A stretch of 64,000 nt of DNA from Nannocystis exedens. GTDB lineage: Bacteria; Myxococcota_A; Polyangia; Nannocystales; Nannocystaceae. The stretch covers positions 5,656,001 to 5,720,000 of the forward strand of contig NZ_NETK01000001.1 in assembly GCF_002343915.1 (NCBI RefSeq). Reading direction: 5' to 3'. The notes under the pieces were generated by a model. It did no database searches, was not told where the DNA came from, and worked only from the letters and a program-made list of their open reading frames with translations. Below are positions 62,853 to 64,000 of this stretch, in pieces; within the stretch, counting starts at the first letter, position 1, and every line of letters begins with the position of its first letter. The position numbers and the translations under genes were made by a program.

Positions 62853-64000
62853 TCAGGCGCGGACCTTTTTCGCGGTCTTCTTGGCGGGCGCAGCCTTGGC
62901 GACCTTCTTGGCGACGACCGGTCCGGCCGCCTCGCCCGCGCCGGCCGGAGCCAGGCGGATCTGCCCGCGCACGCGGTAGAAGCCGCCGCTGCCCGACAGC
63001 TCGAGGCCGTCGACGAGGTAGCGCGCGCCCGGCGTGCGGATGTCGCGCGGGAACTGGACGTTGAATTCGCCGTTATAGCCCGGCGACAGCGGGCGCACGC
63101 GGACCTTGCCGCCCTCCTCGACGCACTCGACGAGCACGCCCGCGGCCCCGGCGGCGGCCTGCGGCAGCGCCTGGCCGACGGTCGCGACCTGGACGCTGCG
63201 CTCGGCCTTGACGAGCTTGAGGTCCGGCACCTTGCCCTCGCGCGCCTGGGCGATCGCGGCCTCGCTGACGTCGATGCAGGCGAAGGCGCCGTCGCCGGTG
63301 ACGATGTAGAGCTTGCCCTCGTGGTACTGCATCGACAGCGCCGAGCCGCAGGTGGTGTCGAGCTTCCACAGGCGCGTGCCGGCGCGGTCGAAGCAGTACA
63401 CCGAGGAGGCGTTGTCGCCGGCGAACACGTACTTGCCGCCGGGGGCGGCGGCGCACGAGAACACGCTGTCGTCGCACTTGTAGCGCCGACCCTGGACGCC
63501 GGCCTTTGTGAACACCTCGACGTGATCGCTGGTGGTGCCGGCGTAGACCTCGGTGTCCTCCTGCCAGCCGAACAGGACGCTGCCCTCGGTCTTCTTGGCC
63601 CACAGCTTCTTGCCGGCCCAGTCGTAGGCCGTGATGCCGTCGGCGTGGCCGTGGTAGATGCCGGCGCCGTCGCAGCGGACCATCCAGCCGCCGTGATTGA
63701 AACTCTTCTTGGCCCACAGCTTGTCGCAGTCGTGGTCGAGGACGGTGACCTGGCCGTCGTTGCTGCTGACGGCGAGCGAGCCGTCGTGGATGTCGAGCCA
63801 GAGGATGTTGACGTCTTCGCTGATCTCGTAGGCCTCGAAGGGCTGGGCGCCGGAGAGGTCGTAGACCTTGCCGTCCTGGCAGCCGCAGTAGAGCCACTGC
63901 CCGTCGCGCACGAGGCTCATGACGCCCTCGGGGACCTTCATCCGCCGCACGACCTTGCCGTCGTGGTCGAGCGCGGAGATCTGGCCGTCGTCGTCGCCGA
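62853..64000 (-). CDS. PQQ/WD-like beta-propeller protein with Lys/Ala-rich C-terminal tail (partial)
   Basis: The frame is open to the window edge, so the N-terminus is missing; coding sequence (GDDDGQISALDHDGKVVRRMK) continues upstream of the first GTG at 63950. At least six blades repeat 'G..YV..GDG.V.A.D..GK.LWAK' (DGITAYDWAGKKLWAKKTEG, VYCFDRAGTRLWKLDTTCG), the PQQ-like/outer-membrane-assembly propeller type. After a C-terminal beta-sandwich the protein ends in VVAKKVAKAAPAKKTAKKVRA, a histone-H1-like basic tail. No signal peptide can be judged. Likely a polyanion- or DNA-associated propeller protein, which is inference. Confidence 0.8.
   Translation of the reverse strand, partial: GDDDGQISALDHDGKVVRRMKVPEGVMSLVRDGQWLYCGCQDGKVYDLSGAQPFEAYEISEDVNILWLDIHDGSLAVSSNDGQVTVLDHDCDKLWAKKSFNHGGWMVRCDGAGIYHGHADGITAYDWAGKKLWAKKTEGSVLFGWQEDTEVYAGTTSDHVEVFTKAGVQGRRYKCDDSVFSCAAAPGGKYVFAGDNASSVYCFDRAGTRLWKLDTTCGSALSMQYHEGKLYIVTGDGAFACIDVSEAAIAQAREGKVPDLKLVKAERSVQVATVGQALPQAAAGAAGVLVECVEEGGKVRVRPLSPGYNGEFNVQFPRDIRTPGARYLVDGLELSGSGGFYRVRGQIRLAPAGAGEAAGPVVAKKVAKAAPAKKTAKKVRA

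Overview
This is a very GC-rich chromosomal window (roughly 70-80% in most genes). It reads as a myxobacterium, most likely of the Nannocystis/Plesiocystis branch. That inference rests on five lipoproteins that share a signal peptide plus Cys followed by a long Thr/Gly/Ser/Asp linker, an IgGFc-binding-type surface lipoprotein, a TIGR03790 protein, a TamB/Omp85 pair, and near-exclusive use of G or C at third codon positions. There is no tRNA, rRNA, CRISPR array, transposase or phage gene that I can support.

Layout. 0-5.4 kb (minus): gyrA, hemL, an AtpZ-like gene, atpI and the start of atpB, probably one transcription unit. 5.8-11.9 kb: host-attachment protein, aldo/keto reductase, EI24/CysZ-like membrane protein, secreted metallophosphoesterase, and an overlapping ArsR-SRPBCC pair. 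12.4-25.5 kb: queD, a class II histone-deacetylase-like protein, BrkB-type membrane protein, an Omp85 (TamA/TamL-like) plus tamB operon, CsbD and DUF1328 stress proteins, and an IgGFc-binding-like lipoprotein. 25.6-36.9 kb: two paralogous CPA2 antiporters with C-terminal tandem UspA domains flank a lower-GC block (55-65% GC) of three lipoprotein-type genes; the second antiporter lies directly downstream of an unusual P-loop ATPase gene. 37-44.8 kb: beta-propeller/di-haem cytochrome fusion, two exported or unknown proteins, an M50 site-2 protease, a tandem-repeat array and a nitroreductase. 44.8-50.5 kb: a polysaccharide locus of heparinase-like lyase, wecC, wecB and a WecA-type transferase, arranged divergently around an 18-bp gap. 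51-64 kb: hypothetical lipoprotein with a triplicated 3' end, GAPDH, GlcD-like FAD oxidase, ErpA/IscA, a lipoprotein running into an N-terminally truncated RND pump, Cys-rich lipoprotein, SRPBCC protein, EamA transporter, and a partial beta-propeller protein with a histone-H1-like Lys/Ala tail.

The outstanding feature is a dispersed short palindrome seen about 50 times: consensus ACMTGTCC-N4-GGACAKGT, 8-bp arms with an invariant 4-bp spacer of variable sequence. It sits in intergenic DNA, over stop codons, inside rho-independent terminators, inside tandem arrays and inside many genes, where it is read in different frames without breaking them. In hemL it changes a residue of a conserved motif. 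It appears absent from the low-GC block and both antiporter genes. It is best described as an uncharacterised genome-wide repeat of unknown function.
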